64,000 bases of DNA. It comes from Spiribacter salilacus. Lineage in GTDB: Bacteria; Pseudomonadota; Gammaproteobacteria; Nitrococcales; Nitrococcaceae. The notes under the pieces were generated by a model that worked only from the letters and a program-made list of their open reading frames with translations, was not told where the DNA came from and searched no databases. A program made the position numbers and the translations under genes. The stretch covers positions 310,001-374,000 of the forward strand of contig NZ_WJPP01000003.1 of assembly GCF_009649225.1 (NCBI RefSeq), given 5' to 3'. This document shows positions 43,540 to 51,550 of this stretch, piece after piece (the first letter of the stretch is position 1; each line of letters starts with the position of its first letter).

Positions 43540-44513
43540 CCGAGACCACCGACCGCCCGCTCGTTACGTTCGCTCTCTTCGCCTACAACCAGGAGCAATA
43601 TATCCGCGAGGCCGTCGAGGGCGCCTTCTCCCAGACCTACGAGCCGCTAGAGATCATCCTCTCGGACGACTGCTCCACCGACCGGACCTACGAGATCATG
43701 CAGGAGATGGCGGCGGCGTATGAGGGGCCGCATGTCGTTCGGTTGAGGAGGAATCCATGGAATCTAAATATTGGTGGCCATGTTCGTGAGTTAGCTAGCG
43801 TTGCACGTGGCGACATTATTGTGATGGCGGCCGGCGATGACATATCAATGCACCACAGGGTGACCGCACATGTAGAGCTATATGAGGCCAAGAGTTCGGC
43901 TTATGCTGTTTTTAGCGACGCAGTCCTCTTTGGAAATGGATATCAGTCCGAGTTAAAAAAATTTTGGCATGCAAACTTTTTAAAAAAAATCCGTAAAAAA
44001 ACAATTGCCTTTCGAGGCGGAGGCGTTGGGTCAGGGGCAACGTATTCTTATCGGAAGATGTGCTTCCATGAACCTCATGATTTTCCCGAGTTCTACCATA
44101 CGGAAGATCGAATTTTGCCTCTACGCGCATCTATTTTAGGTGACGTTTACTATATCCCAAAGAAACTAGTAGCGATGCGTGTTACTGAATCAAGCGTTTC
44201 CAGGAATGTTGACTACGAAATGGCATGCGCTCGGGAAGACTTTCAGTCAGAGTTAGTTCGGGAGGTCGATATGTTTGTAAGAAAAGGCTTCCTTGAGGCG
44301 AGAAGTGCCGTAAAAATTAGTAAAATAATCAATTCAAACCCCCATTTTTGGAGCCGACTAATAAAAAAAGAAAAATTTTATAGCTCCTGGTTCTTTTACC
44401 GGTGGGCTTTGTGTCTTTTTAAAGATCCGATATGGGTGATTCAGAAAATTATATATAAAGTCAATCCCTTTAGCCGTAAGCTTGCCCAGATAAGAAGACT
44501 TAAGTCCCCATAA
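43536..44513 (+). CDS. Family 2 glycosyltransferase (mosaic base composition)
   Basis: 325 aa. The GT-A nucleotide domain is FALFAYNQEQYIREAVEGAF, SQTYEPLEIILSDDCSTDRT and VMAAGDDISMHHR; the C-terminal part is less conserved. The first ~205 bp are very GC-rich, like the upstream sulfotransferase gene, then from about 43745 the gene turns AT-rich with A runs. This looks like a hybrid formed by recombination within the conserved domain. Overlaps the previous gene by 4 bp. Confidence 0.82.
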   Translation: MTETTDRPLVTFALFAYNQEQYIREAVEGAFSQTYEPLEIILSDDCSTDRTYEIMQEMAAAYEGPHVVRLRRNPWNLNIGGHVRELASVARGDIIVMAAGDDISMHHRVTAHVELYEAKSSAYAVFSDAVLFGNGYQSELKKFWHANFLKKIRKKTIAFRGGGVGSGATYSYRKMCFHEPHDFPEFYHTEDRILPLRASILGDVYYIPKKLVAMRVTESSVSRNVDYEMACAREDFQSELVREVDMFVRKGFLEARSAVKISKIINSNPHFWSRLIKKEKFYSSWFFYRWALCLFKDPIWVIQKIIYKVNPFSRKLAQIRRLKSP

Positions 44514-44646
44514 TCTTCCAGGAGATTTGGGTAAATTGCTTGATCAATAGGTCAGCATGAGGTTTTCTTGAGTATTCGATTAGTAAGAAAATAGAAACCA
44601 TGAGCGAGCGGTGGTGAATATAAAATATTGAAGGAAATCTAAAGTC

Positions 44647-45744
44647 TTGGCCAAGTTGAATCAGCCCTCAATCTTAATGTTTGAAGCTGCCTACCCGCCG
44701 CCTGTAATCGGAGGTAAAGAGAAGCAGGCGCACTTGCTAGCGAAGACACTATTGGGTAAAAATGTGCGTGTAAAGGCTTTGTCTTACGCACACAACGCCT
44801 ATGCGTCAAATTTTCATGAAGGTGTATTCGTTGAGCGAGTGAAAAAAGGATGGATGGCCGCAATCAAGATTGCCATTGTTTTATTGCGGAATCGGAAATC
44901 GTTTTCCATATTGCATGTTCATACGCCTAGTAATATAGGTAAATTAGTAGTTCTTTGCGGTTTTCTTCTTCGGTACCGTGTTGTCTTCAAATTTCCAAAT
45001 CAGCATCTGCTAGACACCACCAACCGGCTTTCGCGATTTGTCTGGAGCGGGTTGTTTTTAATAACTGATCTTTTCGTAGTGCTGGAGGAGGATACTAAGA
45101 ATAAGCTACAGCATAGGGGCGTTTCGGATAGAAAAGTCTTCTATGTAGAAAATGGAGTTCAAATAGGGGAGGCTCTGGAACTAATTTCCAGACGCCATAT
45201 TCGCTTATTGTTTGTGGGGCGACTGGTTTCTGTAAAAGCGTGTGACCAGCTTCTTCGCGCCTGTGCATTGCTACGTGGTTCTGGAGTGGAGTTTTCGCTT
45301 TATGTTGTGGGAGACGGCCCTTTAAGATCTCAGCTTATATCGTTGGCGCGCAAACTTCGCTTATCCGAGTGCGTTAGCTTTGGGGGCTATCACCCGATAC
45401 CGCTTGAACAGATGAAACAGAGTGATGTTCTTGTGCTCCCCTCGCTGAAAGAGGGTATGTCAAATGTGATCTTAGAAGCCGTTTCGATCGGCTTACCGGT
45501 TATAGCTACGGATGTAGGCGCGGCTAAAAAGCTAGTGGGGCCGTATGGTGAGCAGTTTTTATGCCAGCCTTCCGACCCGGCCTGTTTGGCAGAAAAAATA
45601 CAGCTCCTTGCAAATAATCCGGATCTCAGGAAAAAGTACAGCACCTACCTTTACAACCGAGGTCGCGATACATTCTCGATAGATGTAATAGCAGAAAAAT
45701 ATATGAAAAAATATAGCGCATTGTGCGCTCCAGAAGATGTTTAG
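44647..45744 (+). CDS. Family 4 glycosyltransferase
   Basis: 365 aa, TTG start. GT-B features: N-terminal FEAAYPPPVIGGKEKQAHLLA, then RLLFVGRLVSVKACDQLL, VGDGPLR, and the EX7E motif KEGMSNVILEAVSIGLPVIA. AT-rich, as is the preceding 130-bp gap (44514-44646), in which I see nothing else. Acceptor unknown. Confidence 0.82.
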   Translation: MAKLNQPSILMFEAAYPPPVIGGKEKQAHLLAKTLLGKNVRVKALSYAHNAYASNFHEGVFVERVKKGWMAAIKIAIVLLRNRKSFSILHVHTPSNIGKLVVLCGFLLRYRVVFKFPNQHLLDTTNRLSRFVWSGLFLITDLFVVLEEDTKNKLQHRGVSDRKVFYVENGVQIGEALELISRRHIRLLFVGRLVSVKACDQLLRACALLRGSGVEFSLYVVGDGPLRSQLISLARKLRLSECVSFGGYHPIPLEQMKQSDVLVLPSLKEGMSNVILEAVSIGLPVIATDVGAAKKLVGPYGEQFLCQPSDPACLAEKIQLLANNPDLRKKYSTYLYNRGRDTFSIDVIAEKYMKKYSALCAPEDV

Positions 45745-45827
45745 ACGCCCTTTCGGTGTCGGTCAGCTTGGTTTTGGCCCTTCGCTATGCGGCCCACCAT
45801 CCTCCCAATTGCCCGTGGGGTGGATGT

Positions 45828-46142
45828 ATGGTTCTTGAAATCCGTACGCAGAGGCTCGGTGAGTTTTTAAATGGGTACTCAACGGAGCGCAAGCGAGCAG
45901 TTCTGTGTAAGCTGCTTCCGCAGCACAACCGGACAGTAGCGGACTCGGCCAAGGAAGAAAGCGTTTCAACTTTCGCCAACTATCAGTGGACTAAAGCGGC
46001 ACCGGCCAAGCGCTATTTGGTGGCGGAGAACAACGCCGAGCCCGCAGGTTGGACGACGCAGGATCAGTTCGATGCGGTGTTAAAGCCCGCGTCACTCGCG
46101 GAGTCCAACAGCGGTACGGCTATGAGGTCTAGGATTGAGTAA
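45828..46142 (+). pseudogene. Transposase orfA relic
   Basis: RKRAVLCKLLPQHNRTVADS continuing AKEESVSTFANYQWTKAA and GWTTQDQFDAVLKPASLAES matches the N-terminal HTH module of IS3-like transposases (pattern LLPPNN..VAELAKEEGIS..TLYNWRK..., WS..DKF.VVLE.A.LNE.EL) with many substitutions. No catalytic domain follows and no terminal repeats were recognised. The remnant is overlapped by the polymerase gene start. Confidence 0.55.
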
Positions 46143-47457
46143 TCAGAGATTTACTTCATTGCTTAAACGTCCACTACCTAACCTTGCGCTGAGTTCGGCG
46201 ATCAGCGCCCACCTCATTGCAGAGGTGCTTCGCCGGTTTCTCGGCTGGTCAGATCTTGCTTATGGTCTCGCAGACATGTTCGTCTTGACGGCCGCTCTGG
46301 TTGTGATTGTCGGGTACGGCATACGGTTGGATAAGCGCATTATTATCGCGTTTGGTATTTATGTTTTCTTTGGTGTGGCGAGCCACCTTGGGTCAGGTCA
46401 TCCGATTATCCTTGTGGCAGTCGGCTTAAGGCCGCTGGTGCTAGGGATAGCCGTCTATGCCATAGCGGAGGTGGCATTTTCCAGAGTGCCTGATACTTCG
46501 CGCCGGTTGAGGGCCGTGTTATCGGTATGGCTCGTCATCATCACCGTGGTGGCGGTCTATCAGATAGAAGCTGGGGTTAGCGCGCCGATTAATCAGATCG
46601 AAGGTCTGCCGCGTGGGGGGCGCGGTGATCCATATGGTGGGCTCGATTGGCTTTTCCGCCCGACGTCTATATTTATGCACACCGGCAGGTTTGGGCAGTT
46701 TACCTTCTTCTTGGCGCTGATCTTTGTCTTACCTATACTGAGCCGACGCCGTCATAATCTGGGTGTGTTGTTACTGGCAGGTTGTGCGCTTTTTGCGGTG
46801 CTACTGTCCGGACAACGTGCGGCCTTTGTGCTGCTCATTCTGGCGGTCCTCGGGATAGTGCTCCTTCAAAAACGGGGGCGGCTAGCACTGAGACTAGGAA
46901 CCCTTCTGACAGCGATATTTGGTGTGGTTGCCGCGGCGAACGCGCGCGTTCTGGAGGCTGTGGTCGATCGAGTGGTCAGTGGGTTTCTGGGAGGCTTCGA
47001 GCGTGTAGCGGAGCAGGGGGCGGGTTGGAGTACGGGATTCATGACGTACCCTTTGTTGGGTGAAGGATTGGGGTTCTTCTCCCTTGGTGCCGAGCCGTTT
47101 GGTGGTGAAATTTACTATTCCTATATGGGCCGCTTCGGCGGGGGTGGCGAGAACTCGTGGCTGAGTATTCAAGGGGAGGTCGGAATACTCGGCGTCGCAG
47201 CGTTTGCGGTTGGGCTGCTTTTGATCGTGTCCCGCGCATTGAGAGCGTACATACGTTCTGGTGGGCCAAATGGACGGAATTGGGAATGGCATATCGCTGC
47301 TGCGGTGTTTCCGTTGGCACTCAGTCTATGGGCGTTGACGCATCACGTTTTCTCTAACTATCTCCACATGATCGCGCTATTCACGCTTTTTGGAGCGTCA
47401 GCCGGGTTGGAACGCCGTCGGTTGTTGAGTCAAGCCAACGCCGACGGTCGAGGGTAA
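46135..47457 (+). CDS. O-antigen ligase/polymerase-like membrane protein (Wzy-type)
   Basis: 440 aa, TTG start. About ten to twelve hydrophobic segments and a large periplasmic loop (about residues 280-340) containing GWSTGFMTYPLLGEGLGFFS and GGGENSWLSIQGEVGILG, the arrangement of the Wzy_C/O-antigen ligase superfamily. Likely polymerises the repeat unit in the periplasm; polymerase and ligase cannot be separated by sequence alone. Confidence 0.75.
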   Translation: MSNQRFTSLLKRPLPNLALSSAISAHLIAEVLRRFLGWSDLAYGLADMFVLTAALVVIVGYGIRLDKRIIIAFGIYVFFGVASHLGSGHPIILVAVGLRPLVLGIAVYAIAEVAFSRVPDTSRRLRAVLSVWLVIITVVAVYQIEAGVSAPINQIEGLPRGGRGDPYGGLDWLFRPTSIFMHTGRFGQFTFFLALIFVLPILSRRRHNLGVLLLAGCALFAVLLSGQRAAFVLLILAVLGIVLLQKRGRLALRLGTLLTAIFGVVAAANARVLEAVVDRVVSGFLGGFERVAEQGAGWSTGFMTYPLLGEGLGFFSLGAEPFGGEIYYSYMGRFGGGGENSWLSIQGEVGILGVAAFAVGLLLIVSRALRAYIRSGGPNGRNWEWHIAAAVFPLALSLWALTHHVFSNYLHMIALFTLFGASAGLERRRLLSQANADGRG

Positions 47458-47490
47458 CGCCTGAAGCAGCGGTTCATAATCTCTGCCACT

Positions 47491-47853
47491 GTGCAAACGC
47501 AGACCGTGTCGTATCCTCACCGACCAGTGCACTTGAAAGCCGAGGTACCGGGAGCGTTTATGGCCGACACGCCCGCTGTTCGCAGCGATGCTTGCGGAAG
47601 TGCAGGCGTAGCCCGGGCGGCCGGCATCGGCGGTGTATTCCCATCTGGGGACGTTGATGCCCTCCGAGGTGAGCTTGAACAGGTGGCAGCACGAGGCCGG
47701 TTATCGGCGAGCGAACGATCGCGCCTGTCCACATGGGCTCAATGCCTTGGGGCGGATGCCGGCGCTGACTATCTACTAAGGATACATCGGCACTCGCAAG
47801 GGGACGGTGATCGTCCAATGCCTCCATGGGAGGCCAACACAGTCTCATGGTGA
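47491..47853 (+). pseudogene. C-terminal fragment of a GT4 glycosyltransferase
   Basis: TPAVRSDACGSAGVARAAGI, GGVFPSGDVDALRGELEQVA and LSTWAQCLGADAGADYLLR correspond to the last ~100 residues of GT4 enzymes (pattern TPVVxSDxCGxAxLV, GxVFPxGDxxAL). The N-terminal ~270 residues are missing, so the fragment is unlikely to be active. The next glycosyltransferase starts within its end. Confidence 0.5.
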
Positions 47854-49088
47854 ATTATCCCGCGGATGCAGGCGCTGAGACGCCTCGCAGTGGCACGGTG
47901 GCCACAGATGGCCGTCCGATTATCCTCTGTTTCGTGGCCTACTACCTCCCCGGCTATCGCTCCGGCGGACCGGTGCGGACGATTGCCAACTTCGTTGATC
48001 ATCTGGGCGATGAGTTCGACATCCGCATCGTGACGCGCGATCGGGATGCCTTAGACACTAAGCCGTATTCCAGTGTCGAGATTGATGCCTGGAACACAGT
48101 CGGTAAGGCTCAGGTTTTCTATGCCTCTGGTAAAACGCTCAATCTTCGCGGTATTGCCAAACTCCTTCGTGAAACGCCGCACAACGCTCTGTATCTCAAC
48201 AGTTTTTTCGCGTTCGGTTTCACCGGTTTGCCGTTACTGGCGCGCCGTCTTGGCATCGCACCGCGAAATCCTTGTGTGATTGCGCCGCGTGGCGAGTTTT
48301 CACAGGGTGCGATCGCCCTCAAAGCCCGGAAAAAACGCCTGTATATGCGCGTCACCAGAATGATGGGGTTGTATAGCGGTTTGCATTGGCAAGCCTCTAG
48401 CGAGTTTGAGGTGAGCGATATACAGCGTGAACTTGATGTCCCGGCAGAGGAAATCTCTGTTGCCCCGAATTTGCCGCCGGCTATCGAGCCAGCAGGACTT
48501 GGGGCAGCGTTGCACAAGCCGCGTGGTGATGGACCGTTAAGGCTTGTGTTCCTGTCGCGCATCTCGCCTAAGAAGAATTTGGATTTCTTGTTGGGGGTGC
48601 TGAAAGAAGTCAATTTTGACGTTGTGTTAGATATTTATGGGGTAGTTGATGATGAGGACCATTGGGGTTACTGCAAAACTCTGATCGCGCAGCTACCCGC
48701 ATCCGTAGAAGTCAATTACGAAGGGGTGATTCCGCACAGCAAGGTAAGCAGAGTGATCGCCAATTACGATCTGTTTGTGCTCCCCACTCGCGGTGAGAAC
48801 TATGGGCATGCAATTGCCGAAGCGCTGACTCAGGGCACCCCCGTATTAATTTCAGATCAGACACCATGGCGTGATCTTGAGAGATATGGGGCGGGGTGGG
48901 ATTTGCCTTTGGACAAGAAGTATCGTTTTTTGGATGCAATTACTCGAGTTAACTCCATGGAACGTGCGGACTACCTGACGTTACGCCAGTCCACAGCCGA
49001 TTATGCAAGGCGGAAGCTTTCCGATACGTTGATTGTTGATAGCAACAGGCGTCTCTTTAATCAGCTTCTGGCGCATAGGGGACCGTAA
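47826..49088 (+). CDS. Family 4 glycosyltransferase
   Basis: 420 aa. FVAYYLPGYRSGGPVRTIAN (acceptor-side loop), LRLVFLSRISPKKNLDFLL (donor domain start) and EX7E in GENYGHAIAEALTQGTPVLIS. The start may be the ATG at 47847 rather than 47826; neither has an ideal ribosome site. Resembles enzymes annotated as colanic-acid or capsule mannosyl/galactosyltransferases, but specificity is unknown. Confidence 0.82.
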   Translation: MGGQHSLMVNYPADAGAETPRSGTVATDGRPIILCFVAYYLPGYRSGGPVRTIANFVDHLGDEFDIRIVTRDRDALDTKPYSSVEIDAWNTVGKAQVFYASGKTLNLRGIAKLLRETPHNALYLNSFFAFGFTGLPLLARRLGIAPRNPCVIAPRGEFSQGAIALKARKKRLYMRVTRMMGLYSGLHWQASSEFEVSDIQRELDVPAEEISVAPNLPPAIEPAGLGAALHKPRGDGPLRLVFLSRISPKKNLDFLLGVLKEVNFDVVLDIYGVVDDEDHWGYCKTLIAQLPASVEVNYEGVIPHSKVSRVIANYDLFVLPTRGENYGHAIAEALTQGTPVLISDQTPWRDLERYGAGWDLPLDKKYRFLDAITRVNSMERADYLTLRQSTADYARRKLSDTLIVDSNRRLFNQLLAHRGP

Positions 49089-50123
49089 ATGATTTTTATT
49101 GGAGATGTCGCCATCGCCCCAGGCGATCGATTTAGGCATGTTGGTTTCCCAGATAATTTTCAGGTCAAACCAATTTGCCTGAACCTTGAGGGTGCAATAT
49201 CACCTCAAGATGAACTCCCTGCCCGTGGGCTTTGTAATTCTGTGAATAGCCTCGATTCCTTCAAAAATTTCACATTGGGACCAGTTTTTCTTGGAAATAA
49301 TCACATTACGGATATCCCAGATGGAATATCGATCACTCAAACGCATCTCGCTGAGAAGAAATTACAATTCTGCGGTGCCGGATGTTCGCAAATTGATGCT
49401 GAGTCCATTGTTATTGAGGGAGACTTCGTCTGCCTTGGATTTGGTTGGCCTGTCATTCAGTGTCTACCTGCTTCATCAGAGCAACCCGGAGTCAATCGCT
49501 TTGAAGGTAATGCGGTTCGCAAGCAGGTAAACAAGGCGCTGAAGCAGCATCCGCAAAAGAAACTCATCGCCGTATTTCACTGGAACTATGAGTTTGAGCC
49601 GTACCCTCAGCCCGGCCATCGTGCTCTAGCAATGGAGCTCATCGACATGGGCGTCCACGCGATCATAGGTCACCATCCTCATGTTGTCGGACCAGTGGAA
49701 TGCTATCGAGGGCACACAATTGCTTACAGTCTTGGTAATTGGGCCTTTTCATATGGACGATTCCTTGATGGCCAATTGCGGTTCCCAGAAAAGAGCTTCG
49801 AGCAGATTGCCCTAGAGATCAGTCCGGCGGGCAATATCGTGCACAAGGTAAGGTTTGAACTGCCAGACACAATCAGATATTGCTTCGCGGAGGAGGTTGA
49901 TGCGCCCGGGTTCTCGCTAAAGCCTGAGTTTGAAGGCATGTCTTCGACGGAGTACTTGACTTGGTTTAAAGCAAATCGCGTAAAGAGAAAAGCGCTACCA
50001 ATTTATCGGTCTGCTGATAGTTCACTAAAGAACTTATTTTTTGATAATTGGGTGGCGTTTCGACAATTTCTCATTCGCTTATCAACAAAATTAGGGCTGA
50101 AATCGAAAAGCCCAAACGGTTAA
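49089..50123 (+). CDS. CapA-family (poly-gamma-glutamate capsule) metallophosphatase-like protein
   Basis: 344 aa; follows directly on the glycosyltransferase stop. Calcineurin-like metal ligands: FIGDVAIAPGD, NLEGAI, FLGNNHITD, FHWNYEFEPYPQPGHR and GHHPHVVGPVECYRGHTIAYSLGN, all characteristic of CapA/PgsA-like proteins. No signal peptide is seen, so it may act in the cytoplasm. AT-rich together with the next gene. Role in the locus unknown. Confidence 0.8.
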   Translation: MIFIGDVAIAPGDRFRHVGFPDNFQVKPICLNLEGAISPQDELPARGLCNSVNSLDSFKNFTLGPVFLGNNHITDIPDGISITQTHLAEKKLQFCGAGCSQIDAESIVIEGDFVCLGFGWPVIQCLPASSEQPGVNRFEGNAVRKQVNKALKQHPQKKLIAVFHWNYEFEPYPQPGHRALAMELIDMGVHAIIGHHPHVVGPVECYRGHTIAYSLGNWAFSYGRFLDGQLRFPEKSFEQIALEISPAGNIVHKVRFELPDTIRYCFAEEVDAPGFSLKPEFEGMSSTEYLTWFKANRVKRKALPIYRSADSSLKNLFFDNWVAFRQFLIRLSTKLGLKSKSPNG

Positions 50124-50128
50124 TAGTA

Positions 50129-51496
50129 GTGTCTGGAATCCTTCCTTTTATAAAGAAAAATCTGCAGGAAATACCATACCCGATTGGTAAGGCACTTGCC
50201 TATTGGCGGTATGATTTGAGGCCAGGAATCGGAATTGGTTATTCGCAAAAAAGGAGGGATCTAAGGATATTTGAAGAGAAAACTCTGGAGCAGCAGAAGC
50301 GATTTATCTTTGAAAAAGTGAAAACTAGTCTTGTGCTTGCCGCCACAATACCAATTTACAAGGAGCTTTGGGCTTCTGCGAATGTCCAGTTAGAGGATAT
50401 CCATGGGTTTGAAGACCTCAAAAAGCTTCCAATCATTTCGAAGGAAATGCTTCGTGAGACGGCACTTAGCGACCGTTCGCGGGCCGCTATAGGGCGGTAT
50501 CTCGCCAACACCGGGGGCACCAGTGGCAACCCCCTTGGCTTCTACATCACCCCAAAGCTGATTCCGAATGAATGGGCGCATATGCATCGGGTTTGGGAGA
50601 AGCTGGGTTACAGGGCTCATGATCTCAAGCTAGTAATTTCGGGCCGAAACCTGGGCACTAACCCTGTTGCTTACGATGGCCTACGGCATTCGCTGGTGGT
50701 GAATATCTATGCACCTTTTGATGAAGTTTGTGATGGTTTACGCAAATGGATTGTGGACAAAAGGCTCGCCTATCTGCATGGTTACCCTAGCGCTGTCGCT
50801 GAGTTTGGTCTGCAGCTCGCAGAATTTGCCCCAGACTTACTTGGAAGGCTTAGGGGGGATTTAAAAGGTGCCTTCTTGGGTTCAGAGTATCCAGCGCCTC
50901 TTTATCGTCAAACAATCGAGGACATCTTCCAAGTCGGCTCGGTCTCTTGGTATGGCCACACTGAGCGTTGCGTCTTGGCTTGGGAGCGCGATGAACCATA
51001 TAGTTACTACCCCTTTCATACTTATGGATTCGCAGAGGCCATATGGGATGACGCCTTGAGCTCCTGGCGGCTTATTGCAACCAGTTATGGAAATTATGCC
51101 TGTCCTTTTATTCGTTATGACACCGGAGATTTGATTGAGCCAGTCGATCACGAGGAAGGTTTGTTGAGATCTTTTAGGATTAAAGAGGGTCGGGTTGGGG
51201 ATTTCATAACAGACAAGTCAGGACATAGGATTTCTCTCACGGGTCTTATTTTCGGGCGGCATCACAAGGTTTTCGATTTCGCAACTCATGTGCAGGTTCG
51301 GCAGAAAATAGCGGGTGAACTGACGGTGTTCGTGGCAATGCGGGGCAGTCTTTCAGATTCACAAATCAACAATCATCGTCTTCGGGATTATATGGATCTC
51401 GAAGATCTTAATCTTGACATAGAGGTCGTCGGTGTTGAGAAACCGTTCCGGACATCTGCTGGAAAAATTCCCTTAAAAGTCAGCATCGATACTTGA
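50129..51496 (+). CDS. CapK-like adenylate-forming enzyme (PaaK family)
   Basis: 455 aa from the GTG at 50129. P-loop NTGGTSGNPLGFYI, then YGHTERCVLAWE, YDTGDLI and SAGKIPLKVS, as in the coenzyme F390 synthetase/CapK group found in capsule loci. May activate an acid for attachment to the glycan or to a CapA-associated substrate. The start is uncertain: the frame is open upstream within the CapA gene (TTG 50048). Confidence 0.8.
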   Translation: MSGILPFIKKNLQEIPYPIGKALAYWRYDLRPGIGIGYSQKRRDLRIFEEKTLEQQKRFIFEKVKTSLVLAATIPIYKELWASANVQLEDIHGFEDLKKLPIISKEMLRETALSDRSRAAIGRYLANTGGTSGNPLGFYITPKLIPNEWAHMHRVWEKLGYRAHDLKLVISGRNLGTNPVAYDGLRHSLVVNIYAPFDEVCDGLRKWIVDKRLAYLHGYPSAVAEFGLQLAEFAPDLLGRLRGDLKGAFLGSEYPAPLYRQTIEDIFQVGSVSWYGHTERCVLAWERDEPYSYYPFHTYGFAEAIWDDALSSWRLIATSYGNYACPFIRYDTGDLIEPVDHEEGLLRSFRIKEGRVGDFITDKSGHRISLTGLIFGRHHKVFDFATHVQVRQKIAGELTVFVAMRGSLSDSQINNHRLRDYMDLEDLNLDIEVVGVEKPFRTSAGKIPLKVSIDT

Positions 51497-51550
51497 CACA
51501 TCTCAAAAGCCCGCGCCTTTCTAGGGCAATTAGTCAAAGAGAGTCTTTTT

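Noticed and set aside
44514-44646. AT-rich gap as a promoter for the downstream glycosyltransferase
   Set aside because: AT-rich throughout, but no pair of boxes with correct spacing stands out; left unassigned.
20011-51496. PaaK and the CapK-like gene as duplicates of one catabolic ligase
   Set aside because: The 50-kb protein diverges throughout, has the capsule-type architecture and sits among glycan genes; a catabolic role is unlikely.
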